Source of the DNA: Gymnopilus junonius
Taxonomy: Eukaryota > Basidiomycota > Agaricomycetes > Agaricales > Galerinaceae
Direction of reading: 5' to 3'
Assembly: GCA_015501075.1 (NCBI GenBank)
Contig: JADNYJ010000061.1
Coordinates: forward strand, 62,001-126,000
DNA length: 64,000 bases
Position numbers and translations under genes: made by a program. Shown piece by piece: positions 48,163 to 60,287 of this stretch. Under the pieces are notes generated by a model, which searched no databases, was not told where the DNA came from, and worked only from the letters and a program-made list of their open reading frames with translations. The stretch's first letter is position 1. Each line of letters starts with the position of its first letter.

Positions 48163-50062
48163 TTACGCCAACGCGCCCTAAAGGAGAGGGAAAGTAAGAA
48201 AGAGTGTTGTGATCCAGGAAAGCATCCGAAAATTTGCGTACCATAGGATCCCAAGCGGGCAAAACGATCTTTTCGTCTGCTTCATATACAGCAACGAGGT
48301 CCCGAGGAGCAAGGGCCTTAGGCACAACGACCTGGTAGACAAACCTGCAAGGAGTTAATTCGAGGAGAGCAGAGTGAAGGGAAATAGGGAAAACTGACTC
48401 ATCGAACCAAGCATCAGTCATTACAAAGTATCCTTCCTTGCCAGCTGTCTCTCCCCAGGAATTTTCGACTTTATAGCGTATTGGCTTGCCTGTGGTATCG
48501 AGGTGTACGCCAGAGATGACCATGGCATGTGTCATTGCCGACTCGCAAATTTGTAGACGATCAGCTTTGCTTAAGCCAAGTTGAATATCAAAGGCATTCT
48601 GATGCAAGACGCAAAGTCAATAACGTAATTCCGGGCAATGTCGTCAGAGGACCAACCTCATACTCGAAGAGGGCAGTATCCATGATTCCAACATCCCGGT
48701 CAGAGAACTTGCCGACATCACAGCCAAAGAACACGGGCTGTCCGGCTTTGATCATCTGTAAAAGAGTTTCAGATCACTGAGTTAGAGTCGCAAAATGCAA
48801 ACTGACTTTGACAACCACGGCTTTCATATTCTCTATTTCGGTGTTCACGTCTGTTGCATGGATGAGCATCTCCCAGTTAAGAAAATCAAAAAAGACTGAC
48901 AGAGAATGGGCCTTCCTCCCCAGATATTGCCGAGCTTGTCAACGGTATAGAGCTTGGAATATTCGTTACGAGGATCATTGATGAGAGAGAAAGAGTCAGT
49001 AGGCTGTCATAAATTGATGAGTGATGCCGATTTTCGCGGAGAAAACGATCCTTACAGCATAAGGCTTGCTGGCAAATTGTTCGACGAAATCCTTTGCAGA
49101 ACCTTCCCAACGTCCGACCTTTTCGTCGGCATCAATGTAATCCCAAACGAATCGCTTGGATGGTGGCGGAGGAACACCTAGAGTAGCCGTCATGATATTG
49201 TAGACTTCTCTAATCAGCTCTTCTTTCTTGGCACGGAGCGTAGCGATGACTGTCTCCTCCCTAACGTGGGCGCTGCGGAGGGTGTCTGCCAGGGTGCGCA
49301 GAATGAGAGCATGTTCACGAAGCTTAGTCTTCAAGAGAGCATTAAGTGGAGAGGAGAGACTTGAGTGGGTTGATTCAGGATAGATAGACTGAGGAACAAG
49401 GCCATAGGTATCGATCAAATTGACAACCATGTCCCATTGGCCACCGTCGCTGATGAGGTCGCTAGAGAGATGGGTGATGAGTCGGTCGTCGATAGGTAGA
49501 TCGGCATGTTCAATCATAAGTTCCAGGTAGTAATTGGCCTTGTTGAGCTTATCCCAAAAGAAAAGATAGGACTAGATGAAACCAAGTCAGGACTGGATAT
49601 GCAGGGCATGGCAACAGAGGCGATGACGAACCTGGGACAGCTGGAAGTCCTTGAGCTTGAGACGCTTCATAACTCCATATCGGATTACATTGGTGGTGGC
49701 AAAGAGCCAGCAGCGACCACTGCTCTTCTGGTTGGTGATAGGGCCAGTCTTAAAGTCTAAAGCGAGGTTGAATAGTGCTGATCGGCAATACGTGCTGCGC
49801 GAGAAGTGAGGACGGTGCGGATATCGGTCTGGAAAAAGACAGTGCGGGCTAGTTTGGCTTTGGAGTTGTTGTTGGCAGAAGCCTCCCAGGATGCAACCTG
49901 GCTGAGAGTCAGAGAACCATCGCTTGATAAGGGGGATGTGATGTGCAATGCAGAGAGGGAGTCGGAGACCTGGACGAAAGAGTCGGGGTCCCTGTTGGGA
50001 TCTTTCTCATCGAATGAAGTCCTTGTGGGTGTGGGTATAGCAGAGGAGGGGGTGTTGCCCAT
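48163..50062 (-). CDS. Bleomycin hydrolase / cysteine proteinase 1 (C1B peptidase)
   Basis: The start MGNTPSSAIPTPTRTSFDEK is at 50062 (alternative 50077) and the stop at 48163-48165; the last exon is 48163-48177. The catalytic triad is visible: Cys in KSSGRCWLFA, His in MTHAMVISGV and Asn in KVENSWGE. Supporting motifs are LSQSYLFFWDKLNKANY, ISDGGQWDM, KAGQPVFFGCDVGKFS and the C-terminal GALA tail, where trimming controls peptidase type in yeast. The N-terminal MG could be myristoylated. These are hexameric cytosolic aminopeptidases that open peptides and detoxify homocysteine thiolactone. One junction near 48870-48890 does not close in frame by simple splicing and may hide an indel. It lies just upstream of two paraoxonase-like genes, on the other strand. 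Confidence 0.93.
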
Positions 50063-50300
50063 CTTAAGCCTGAACATGAACAGGGAGGAGCTCGACGGCC
50101 AGCGTCGTGTGCTGTCTAATATCCCTTGATAGTATTTATAGAATATCTTAGCAGATATCTATCTATTTCATATTATTTATTTATTCACCAGATAAGCTCG
50201 TCCTTTAGGGGCCTCTCTCCCCCACAAACTGTCATCTGTACTGGTCTCTCAGGGTAAAAATACCCGTGTAAGCATTCATCCTTTCTTCTCTCTACTTTCC

Positions 50301-51797
50301 ATGCACTCACAGTCGATTCTTAACTTTCTCGCCTTCTTCCTTGCTCTATTTGGCGGTCTCTGGCAGTTTTATCTCAAGCCCCGCCTCAGCATACTTGGCT
50401 ATGGTCGGCAAATTCAATTGATCAACAATGAGTATTGCAAGAAAGTCCCTCAGTTACCTGCCTGCGAAAGTAATGGTCCATTCTGCATCCGTCATAAATG
50501 TCTTTTGACCTGTCCTTGAAATAGAAATCATCCTTCACGAGCCTAGTGGGGTAATTTATCTTGCGTGCTCAACTCCTCAGGGCAGAGTCCATTGGACACC
50601 TGCAGTTGGTCGGCTGAATGCTACCGGCGCGTCTCGGGACGATTATGTAGCTACTTATGACCCCAAGACTTCGACCGTCACTCGACTTGATGTTCTCGGT
50701 TTCGAGAGCGAAAGGGGGCTGTCTCTTCACGGGATGGACGTCGTACCCTCAGTTGCTGATCCTTCCCAGCTTTTTGTATATCTCGTCAATCACAGAGCAC
50801 CACTAAACGGCCTTGCAAAACACCTTGGAGCTGACTCGGTCATCGAGATTTTCAAAACCACATCAGGAAGCAAGATTATGACCCACATCAAAACAGTCAA
50901 GAACCCGATCATAAACACCCCTAACGATATTGTTGGCTCTCCAGATGGAAAAAGCTTTTATTTTACCAACGATCATGGAGCAAAAGTTGGCCTCGTAAGT
51001 CTTCAATCTGTAAAACCATGCAATCTAGCAGTTTGTTGATAAATTCACTTCAAGGTGAGAGAGCTAGATATTCTAGGTCGCTCAACATCCTCGGTCGGCT
51101 ATTGTCACCTCGAAAACGGATGCCATTATGCAATTCAAAACATGCAAGGCAATAATGGGATTGCCAAAGCTCCGAATGGGACATTCTATGTGGCGAACTG
51201 CATATTCGGAGGCCTCAGCGTACTTGAGTCGCAGGCGGATAATACTCTCGTCTTGAAAGACATCATACCAACGGGTCAGCCTTATTAGAGGCGACTTGAT
51301 ATCCTGATTAACGCGTGCTTCAGATCGTCCGATGGATAATGTGTTCGTCGACTCAGAAGGCTTTGTGTGGGCAGCGGGTTTGCACTTCCTACTCTCTGCG
51401 ACAATAATTTCACTTATGTTATCCAACAGGGTTCCCGGATGTCTGGACGACGCTTATTAAACATTTTTCGGACCCTTCTATACCCTCTCCAACCACTACT
51501 CTCCGTTTCGCTGCAAACGACGATGTCAATTCGACATTGCAGGGAGCCAAGTACAAAGTTGAAACCGTTCGTATATCATGCCCTACAGATATTGACCGTC
51601 AGCTGATCTTTGAATGACTTGTAGGTGTTCGAGGACGATGGAAACACCGCCTCTGGCATTACATCCGTAGTCTATGATGTGAAACGGAACCTTCTTTTCC
51701 TGGGAGGTATGTCTATCGTTACTCGCTTCTTATTGTGCACTAAGTGTATCGCTCCTCAGGGCTCAGTTCCCCGCAATTGACAATTTGTAAATTGTGA
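50301..51797 (+). CDS. Paraoxonase/arylesterase-like protein, copy A
   Basis: Exons 50301-50469, 50525-50994, 51055-51274, 51324-51377, 51430-51566, 51625-51706 and 51760-51797 join in phase to 389 residues. An N-terminal hydrophobic anchor (NFLAFFLALFGGLWQFYL) is followed by a six-bladed propeller sequence with PON/SMP-30 features: LPACEKIILHEPSG, GLSLHGMDV, LYVVNHR-type FVYLVNHR, NTPNDIVGS, FYFTNDHG, PNGTFYVANC and MDNVFVDSEGFVWAAG. In serum paraoxonases the NDH region and acidic residues bind calcium. The expected activity is a calcium-dependent lactonase or arylesterase, probably at the endomembrane or cell surface. It is a tandem paralogue of the gene at 52123. Confidence 0.88.
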
Positions 51798-52122
51798 CTT
51801 GGATTAAATTATATTCTGAATTTTGTCAGATATATGAATTTGTACAAGCCTGAGAGAGAAAATTAAGCATGAATGTAACCTTTCGCGTGAACCCCGAACG
51901 ACATGCGGTGCTATTAATTATTAGGACAATTGAGAGATTTTTCAAGCTTGTGTAGAAAGCGCTTGTGACGACGGAAAAGGGTCGATCAAAATATTCATCC
52001 TCGGCGGCGTTGTAAGTACATACTTTCGGCGGATGCCTTTGACATCAACGGGTTCGCTTCTCTCTTTGGCACCATGTTGTTCGTCCGTTCATGCTCTGAT
52101 CTCCAACCAAAGCACTACCATC
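51798..52122. other. Short intergenic region between the two paraoxonase-like paralogues
   Basis: About 325 bp. An in-frame upstream ATG at 52033 could extend copy B, but the extension lacks counterpart in copy A. I see nothing else. Confidence 0.4.
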
Positions 52123-53575
52123 ATGGATAAACTGGCGAGCATTGCGCTCAACTCTCTTGTCGTTCTACTAGCTTTGGCTGGAGGATTCTATCAGCTTTAC
52201 CTCAAGTCTTTACTTTCGACGTTTGGCTATTTCCCAGATCGTAGAATCCAGCCTACAGGCAATGAGAACTGCAAGGCCATCCCTGAGCTGCAAGCCTGTG
52301 AGAGTGAGTTACTGTACGGTTCTGGTGGGCTTGGCCGGTTAGTTCACGAAATATCGCAGAGCTCGTTATACACCAACCGACAGGCTTGGTATACCTGGCA
52401 TGCTCTACACCCGACAGCAGAGCACACTGGATCCCAACAGTGAATCAGCTGAATGCAACAGGGGCATCAAATAAAGATTACGTTGCAGTTTATAATCCAT
52501 CCACGTCGCACGTTACTCGCCTCGCTACCCCGGATTTCAACAACGGACGTGGATTATCGCTCCATGGCATGGACGTCGTAGCGTCGGCTTCTGATCCAGA
52601 TATAATATTCATTTACCTCGTCAATCATCGCGTTCCAATTGGCGATAAGTCCGCGAAGGAAGTCGGTGCAGACTCGGTCATTGAAATATTCCAGACAACC
52701 GTTGGAGGGAGAGCTTTGGAACATATAAAGACAGTCGAGGACCCAATTATTATCGCCCCAAATGATGTTATTGGATCTGCAGATGGCGAAAGCTTTTATT
52801 TTACAAACGACCATGGTAGTCGGGTTGGCTTCGTAAGTGATTTTGTCCTCAAGTTCCCTTTTATGCCGACGAAACTGTGACCTAGTCCAGGCACTTTGAA
52901 CTCCTTGGTCAGAAACACTCATCAGTTGGTTATTGTCATATAGAATCGGGCTGCAAATATGCGTTGTCCAAGACACATTCCAGCAATGGTATAGCCAGTG
53001 CACCTAACGGGACACTGTATGTGGGAGATTGTATTTCCGGTGGTATAACTATTTTAGAAAAGCAAGTGGATGATACTCTTGTAGTGACGGATTCCATAAA
53101 GACAGGTGAGGCATTCCTTACTACTTAGCGGTCACAGATAGTCTGAACTTGAATTGTCTACAAAAACAGAGTATGTGCTCGACAACCTGGCTGTGGACGC
53201 GGACGGTCAACTCTGGGCTGCAGGTAACCTATTGTCTGCCACAACTGAATAACATCTAATAATGGTCATAGCCATTCCAAAAGTAGTGTTGGCGGTTAAA
53301 CACATGCGCAACCCGAAGTCACCATCGCCGTCAGCTGCATACAGAATCTCCATTAACACCGGTGTAAATGCATTCTACGGAGAGAAATATAGAGTAGAAA
53401 AAGCCTTTGAAGATAATGGGAGCCTTATGAGCGGCATTACCTCTGCGGGTTACGATTCAGAGAGAAAGATATTGTTCATGCATGGTAAATCCCTTCTTCT
53501 CTTGACAGCTTCCGTCACTTCATAAATTTCTATCCAGGTATTGCATCACCTCATATGGTTGTCTGCAGTGCATAA
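52123..53575 (+). CDS. Paraoxonase/arylesterase-like protein, copy B
   Basis: Exons 52123-52303, 52360-52832, 52886-53105, 53170-53223, 53272-53484 and 53538-53575 join in phase to 392 residues. I chose the ATG at 52123 because it aligns with the start of copy A: both open on a hydrophobic anchor (here LNSLVVLLALAGGFYQLYL). Shared motifs with copy A include GLSLHGMDVV, YLVNHR, GADSVIEIF, APNDVIGSADGESFYFTNDHG, SSVGYCH and SAPNGTLYVGDC. Five intron positions are the same, but the two exons before the last in copy A (137 and 82 nt) are one exon of 213 nt here, so one intron has been lost in B or gained in A. Function as for copy A. The splice at 52886 uses an upstream acceptor (CCTAG) to keep frame. 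Confidence 0.88.
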
Positions 53576-53731
53576 GCATATCTATGGATATAACGGCAGG
53601 CTTGTCGAATGAGAAGAAGTCATGGATATTATATTCTTTTTTGACATATGAGCGTAGAAAGACATAATCAGGGACGAAAGCCCAGCCAGTCAGTAGTGAG
53701 GCAGCTGCAGGATGATATAAGATGCATGAAC

Positions 53732-54734
53732 TTAATCCCAACCGCTGTTGCCAGTAGTGGCGGGAGCCTCAGCTCCCCATCCTCCAGCAGCGGGTTCGGC
53801 AGACCAATCGGTGTTGCCGGGTTGAGGGTCTGCAGACCAGTCGAGGGCACCTGCAAGGAATGAACGTGAACATCGAAAGGCTGATTGAAAAGTCAACTCT
53901 ATTTGACTTACCACCCTCGCCAGCCAAAGCAGGGTTGATGTTTCCACCCTGGGGTCCACTTGTGACGTCCCACTCGGGAGCGGGGGCCTCCTCGGTACCT
54001 TGTTGGGCAGCAAGCTTAGCCTGAGCCTCCTCTTGCTGCTGCTTCTCGACTTCTTCAGGGTCCCTGTAGAAGAACATGTCGACCATGACATTCCAGCCAT
54101 CGGGAGTTCTGGGGATGGTGCCACGCAGGCGCAGAACTTCACGGGCAAGCAACCACCAAATGAGACCAATAGAGTGCCTTGTCTTGTTGTTTGTGGGGAT
54201 GGCAACGTCGACGAATTTTAAGGGCGCATCAGTATCGCAAAGGGCAATAACAGGGATGTTGACATATGAGGCTTCACGGATGGCCTGGTGGTCAACACGG
54301 GGGTCGGTGACAACGATGAGACGGGGCTCCTTGAAGGAACGGGTGATGTAATTCGTGAAAGAACCGGGGGTGAATCTCCCAGCAATAGCTTGAGCACCGG
54401 TGTTGGCTGCGAACTTGAGGACGGCACGGTGTCCGTAAGGGCGAGCAGAAATCACGCATACGTCGTTAGGGTTCTCAACGGCAGCGATGATACGAGCAGC
54501 GAGGACGAGTTTCTCCCAGGTCTTCCCGATGTTAAGGATGTGGATGCCTAGAGACACAGTCAGAAGAAAAAATATATTTTCATTGGTGTTCAACGCACCA
54601 TCAGCACGTCGTTTCCAAACGTAGGGCTCCATTTGCTTGTCGCAGTTTTTTGTACCGATGTGGCATTGGGCGGCCAGGAGAAGTTGAATTTCCTCCTCAG
54701 TTGCACTCAGGACGGATGGTAATTTGGAAGCCAT
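53732..54734 (-). CDS. RPS0: 40S ribosomal protein S0 (uS2)
   Basis: Exons 54599-54734, 53912-54547 and 53732-53850 join in phase to 296 residues. The S2 family core is unmistakable: [117 protein letters not shown]. The acidic, Gln/Trp-rich C-terminal tail ([15 protein letters not shown]) is the eukaryotic laminin-receptor-type extension. It sits at the head-platform junction of the small subunit and is needed for 18S rRNA maturation. A 5' UTR intron is likely upstream. Confidence 0.97.
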
Positions 54735-54748
54735 GTTGTGCTTAGAAC

Positions 54749-54869
54749 CTAAGATGCAGAAATTGAGCTCTGAGAAACATCCGAAATGGCCAAGTCGCAT
54801 CCACCCCATTATGGGCTCGAATCCATCCGTCCTTGCTCCCAGGGATACATAGACCGCAGAAGGACATAC
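54749..54869 (-). other. Probable 5' UTR intron of the RPS0 gene
   Basis: On the minus strand, GTATGTCC at 54869-54862 and TTAG at 54752-54749 bound a 121-nt stretch that ends 14 bases before the ATG. Leader introns are common in ribosomal protein genes. The length is about twice the local intron average. Confidence 0.5.
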
Positions 54870-55949
54870 CGTGAAGCTTCTTGAGGCTTAGGGACGGCTT
54901 GAACGACGTTCACGGTCGATTTTGTGGATCTGGCGGTTATGGCGGACGTCGATAGAAGTCTGCCCGATTGGGTGACTATCAATTTCCCACGCTTGCTAAC
55001 CCTTGTAAGAAACAATTTCTTTTAGAGGAATTTGTATCCTATTTACATGCTCTCATATCGAGGTTCTGGATTCGAAGGGTTAAGGGGAAAAAAAGGATTG
55101 AGAGAGAAGGCAAACATGCAAAATACTGGAAGATTTTCACTCCAACTCAATAAAGGCTCGTATAGATGCTTGCTAGATCAAACGTCATGGAATAAATAAA
55201 TGTATATATGTCCCCCATTATTCAAACTGCGATATCAATGAATTCAAAACTATAGCTGATCCAAAGCCCTCGGTCCTATCAGAAGTGCTCCGCGTTGCCG
55301 ATATTCTATAGACCTACAGTTCTGTGGGTCAAAAGAAAATTGGTGGCACAGTACTGTTGTCTCGAGATATAATGATTCCTGTCATGGTGTCAAGTGTTGG
55401 ATGTACTAGACGGAAGGCTTCAAGATGAAGATCGAGTCCACTCTCCCTGAAAATTATGGCCGGCCAAAAGGAATCTGACACGAGAGCAAAGTTCCAGACA
55501 CAATTTTGACTCTACTTTCACCAATCGCAGCGTCCCAAAGCCGCTGTAGGTTCAAAAGCATGTTGATGTATTGACAGTATCTGTGCGGAAGTTCCGACCG
55601 CATGGGATGAGGCGGAAATTGCCCTCCTATTAGTATTATCATGATGAATATGTATCTACTCTGGAAAGATAACAGAGTAGAAAAGGATAGTTAGCAACGT
55701 CGCGAGGATACAAGGCACGGTTGAACGTTGAAGTTGAGTACTTGAGTGACGGTTGACGTTGTCTTTGAATTGTTGAATAGAAAACAGGCGTGCGATACGC
55801 GCACGTGCCCCTTCCACCTTGAATTCATTCTTGGAGGTCGCTCCCAGTCCAAACACGGAGCCTCTGTGAACGGCTGTATTCTCGCAGGGAACGTGAACAC
55901 CGTACTTATTGCTCTGTCTGGCTAGGTTCCCCTTATCTCGGACGGCAGC
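54870..55949. other. Intergenic region between RPS0 and CTR9 (divergent), about 1.1 kb
   Basis: It should hold the RPS0 leader and promoter and the CTR9 promoter. An open frame reading into 54809-55015 starts only at TTG and overlaps the leader intron; I do not call it. No repeat or RNA gene is recognised. Confidence 0.5.
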
Positions 55950-58900
55950 ATGGACGATACTTCCCTACCCGGACGCACAATCGACATCGAACTTGGTGGT
56001 CAAGAGGTTATTTCAATTGACCTCGAGAATCTCGACCCAAACCCGGACGACGTGCTGGACTTGCTGAAGGACGGACAGTGCACTATTTATGTTTGGACAA
56101 AACTTGCGGCTGAATACTGGCGACGGGGCTATCTAGAAGCAGCTGAGAGAATTGCTTTAGCTGCCATAGAATGTGCGCTGCCATGCATTTGATTCTTTGG
56201 TTCGTAACTTTTCTAACTCCAGTCGTTAGCTTTCCAGGCAAACGACTCTGCTGCCTCGTTAGGACCAATTTATCCTCTCCTTGCCAATCTTCAGGTTGCT
56301 CGTGCTCGGAGGGCGCCTAAATTAGTGCTCCAAGATGCTCGTCAGTAAACTTTTGGCTTGATAGATGACCGTTTTGACTTTCGTCCAGGAGAGGACATAA
56401 TGACATCTGAGAAACCTAAAGAAGACTACTATCGCGATGCTGCTCAGTACTTGAATATTGGCGAACGGGTTGGCGCTGAGTCGGGTGAAGGCGTTAGTGT
56501 GACTTTGGCTTTTCTTACTCGAGGTGCATTTCTTCCTTACAATATCGAAGAAACCTCGTTTTTTAAATGCGTGGATGATTAGGCATCCAGCAACTTGCAA
56601 CGAGGTCGATGGACGACGCTATGAGGTCTTTTGAAGGTGTCTTGGCAGAGAAACCTACAAACGTGGTCGCACTTCTGGGAAAGGTATGTTCTGCCATTCC
56701 CCTGGTATGTGTGTGTGTCATCAATATCTTTCTTTAGGCCAGAATTTTATATGCCCGTCGAAGCTACAAAGAAGCTCTCCGACTCTTTCAAGATGTTCTG
56801 AGATACAACCCGAACTGCATTCCAGATCCTCGAATTGGTATTGGACTTTGCCTTTGGGCTATGGATTATAAGGAAAGGGCAAGGGAGGCATGGCAACGCA
56901 GCTTGGAAGTGGCAAGTTATTTGCCTTATTCAGCTTATTCGGACCACTTATTCGTTATGCAATCAGAACCCGTCAGAATGGTCGGCTCAATTGCTCCTAG
57001 GTCTTGATTTAATCAACACGAGCAAGAACGAGAATCTCCTAGCAGACGAAAAGGCCAAGTCATATACGGCCGGCACGAAACTAATCGAAAAAGCCTTCCA
57101 TGCGAATAACCGGAGTGCAGCCGCTGCAAATGCCCTATTTGAATTCTTTTTGAAGAAGGGTAACCATTCTAGGGTATGATTTATTCGTATGCTATATAAG
57201 CTTAGATGATATATCCGTCTCGATAGGCATTGAAGCTTGCAGAACGTACCATCCAACTTGCCGACACCTTGACAATTCTAACAGAGGGTTATCTTCGTGC
57301 GGGTCGAGTTTCTCATGTAACTGGTTCTTTAGTCCAAGCGACGAAGTTCTATAATGCCGCAGTCGAAGGGCAGCCTAAAAATATTGTAGGCGCAATTGGA
57401 ATGGCGCAGATGCAGATGTTAAACGGTATGTCTTTTGAAAGATGGCTAAACATTGTACAGCTTACGATGACATAACTTCAGACGAAATGGCAGCGGCCAT
57501 ACATACACTTGATACCCTTATTCAACCTCCTAATCCTCAACGATCACTCGAGGCAACCGTCATGCTGGCTTCATTGCGGGCATATCCTCGGCCTGGAGTG
57601 TCTAGCTCCGATTTTGCCCAGGAGAAGATTCGTGCAAGGGAACTTTTTGATCGGGTGGCTAAGTCCTTGGAGCTTGAAGACGCTCGCACTCGTGGGCAAA
57701 GCAGAATTTCGCGTGGGATTGCTGACGATGTTGAAATGCATGTCGAGATCGCTAGTTTATGGCAGGAAGAAAGTTTGGAACGTATGGGTAAGGCTTTGAA
57801 AGAGGCCTTGAGAATCAGTCAAGCATCTGGCAATGTGGATCCTCGTCTCATCAACAACGCTGGTGTTCTATATTATCTCGAGGGCAACTTGGATGGAGCT
57901 CGGTCGATGTACGAAAGTGCTCTCACAAGTGCCACTACTCTTAGTTCTGATATTGCCGAGGGACTGTCAACTACTGCACTCTACAACCTTGCCCGAGTAT
58001 ATGAAGAAGCAGGGGAAGAAAATCTAGCCAAAGATGCCTACGATAAGCTTCTTTCCCGTCATCCGGAATATATTGATGGTGTGTGATTGATTTATATAAA
58101 TCATCTCTGATCATACGGCTCTTAACCTTCTCACTTTTCAGCCAAAATTCGGCAGGCTCAGATGCTCACTAATCTCAGCCGAGCAAGTGACGCGCACGAT
58201 CTTCTAAAGCAAGCCCTTGCTTCTCAAAACGGCAATCTTAACCTCCGGGCTTTCTATACGTATTTCCTCATTCACAGTAATTCTCACAAAGTTGCGAAGG
58301 AATTTGTTTTTGCCACTCTGAAAGACCACGACAAACATGACGTCTATTCATTATGCGCTGCTGCATGGATTCACTATTATCAATCGAGAGAAAGTCGCGA
58401 CAATAGTCCGAAAGGCATCGAAGAAAGGAAGAGAAGCTTCCAACGAGCTGCCGAATTTTATGAAAAGGCCTTACAATACGATCCTACGTGCGCTTTTGCG
58501 GCCCAAGGTCTTGCTATTATAACAGCTGAAGATGCTCTCGGTGCCATGGGTGGGGTATTTGCTCGAATATCAGGTTATGAGGAATCGACAAAACGTTTCC
58601 AAAATGCGCTGGAGGCTTTGGACATTTTCGCAAAAGTCAGGGAGTCTGTCAATGACGGGAGTGTGTATTCCAATATCGGGCACTGTTATTATGCTCGAGA
58701 TGAATACGATCGTGCCATTGAAAGCGTAAGTGCCGGCACAATCACTACACATCACCTTAATGACCAATTTTTATCGTAGTATGAGACGGCTTCCACCAAG
58801 TTCCATGGTGGTCACAACGTACCGGTCTTACTCTGTTTGTGTAGGTCTTGGTACTCCAAAGCTATGAAAGACCAGTCGTTCCCAGCTATGAAGAATGCAC

Positions 58901-59951
58901 TGAAATATGCACAGGCTGTGAGTTTGCAATTTTCTTTCTTCCTTCCTCCACTGACATTGCATCAGGCTTTACACATCCACCCTAACGACAAAGTAATTCT
59001 ATATAATATTGCCATGATACAGCAAAAATCGGCAGAACTGCTGTTCTCTGTCAATGTTACTAAGCGTACACTGAAGGATTTGCAGAAGGCGATCGACTCA
59101 GCAGCACACGCCCAAAAGTAGGTTAAAATTTACTCCATTATTAGACGGGAAAACTCATGATCATCTGGATAGGCTCTTCGCCTCCTTAGCCGCAGACAAG
59201 TCTTCCACCATTCCATATGACCGTGACATTGCGGATAATCGGAAAAAATATGGTGATGGCTTACTTCGTAAAGCTGAAGAGCACCTTGCGAATCAAAGAC
59301 AATTTGAAGCTGAAACTCAGTCCAAAATCGAAGCTGCGAGGCAGAAGCGTCAAGAGGAAAGAAAGCGTCAAGATGCATTGGAGGTCAGTGGCTTTTATCT
59401 TAGAATAATTCCTTTTCTCATTATTCCGAAGCGGGCACGACTCGAAACGCTACGTCTGGAAGCCGAAAAATTGGCCGAAGAACGGCGTTTGGCTCGGGAA
59501 CAAGCCCTAGAGTGGACAAGAGAAGTGAAGATGGATAGTGACGAAGAGCGCGAGCGCAAGCCGAAGAAAACAAAGAAGCCTAAGAGCGAAGCTCCAAGCG
59601 GGGATGAAGCAGAGACCAAGGAGAGGAAGAAGCGACGAGGCAAGCTCAAGAAAGCTGGGAGTGATCAAGGAGATGAGGAGCAGGGTATGTTCAGCGAAGA
59701 GGAGGAAGTCGAGAAACCGGCAAAGAAGGTAAGCTCATGATACATATTCACGGAGCATTTTTACCCATGCGTGTTTTTAGCGGATAGCCAAGAAGCGGGT
59801 TGTTCGAGATGACGACGACGAAGACACAGCTGGTCCTCGCAAAAAGCAATTGTGAGTGGGAGCCCACGGAAACATTGTAATTTGCATTGACCTTCTTCCT
59901 TCTAGTAAAAGCAAGGAGATGCTTTCGGATACTGATGATGAAATGTCATGA
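55950..59951 (+). CDS. CTR9: Ctr9, tetratricopeptide subunit of the Paf1 transcription elongation complex
   Basis: The start MDDTSLPGRTIDIELGGQEV is at 55950 and the stop TGA at 59949-59951, with about a dozen short introns. TPR repeats run through most of the protein (VWTKLAAEYWRRGYLEAAER, ILYARRSYKEALRLFQDVL, LLGLDLINTSKN, NAGVLYYLEGNLDGARSMYE, NIGHCYYARDEYDRAIE). The C-terminus is a long charged helix (KIEAARQKRQEERKRQDALE) followed by an acidic/basic tail (KKTKKPKSEAPSG, EEEEVEKPAKK). This is the Ctr9 layout. In the Paf1 complex it scaffolds other subunits and supports H2B ubiquitination and H3K4 methylation. It converges on ADA2. Confidence 0.95.
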
Positions 59952-60287
59952 CCCCTCTTATGTTGAAGACTTTTCCGCGCCTGCCATTCATCATAGGATG
60001 CTCCCCCTAATAGTATCTCTTCACTTTGTATTTGCTGTCTGTCTATGCATGCATGTAAAATTACTTGTAAGATCTTTTTTAAATACGGTCAAGGAATACC
60101 TCCGAACGTCTCGTCTGCTTGATTCTCTCACATCTGAATAAGGAATATAAGCATTGACAACCATTGACAACCAACAGCAGTCCCAATAATGATATAAATG
60201 ATGTGCCTAATATACAAATGCAGCAGTGTATGTAAGTAAGTACAGGATATAAAATATAAAGTATGGGTTCGAAAGCAAGCAAACAAA
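59952..60287. other. Convergent 3' region between CTR9 and ADA2
   Basis: About 335 bp between two stop codons; AT-rich, no gene. It contains both 3' UTRs. Confidence 0.5.

Noticed and set aside
54809..55015. 68-codon frame resembling a mitochondrial presequence upstream of RPS0
   Set aside because: Starts only at TTG and crosses the probable RPS0 leader intron.
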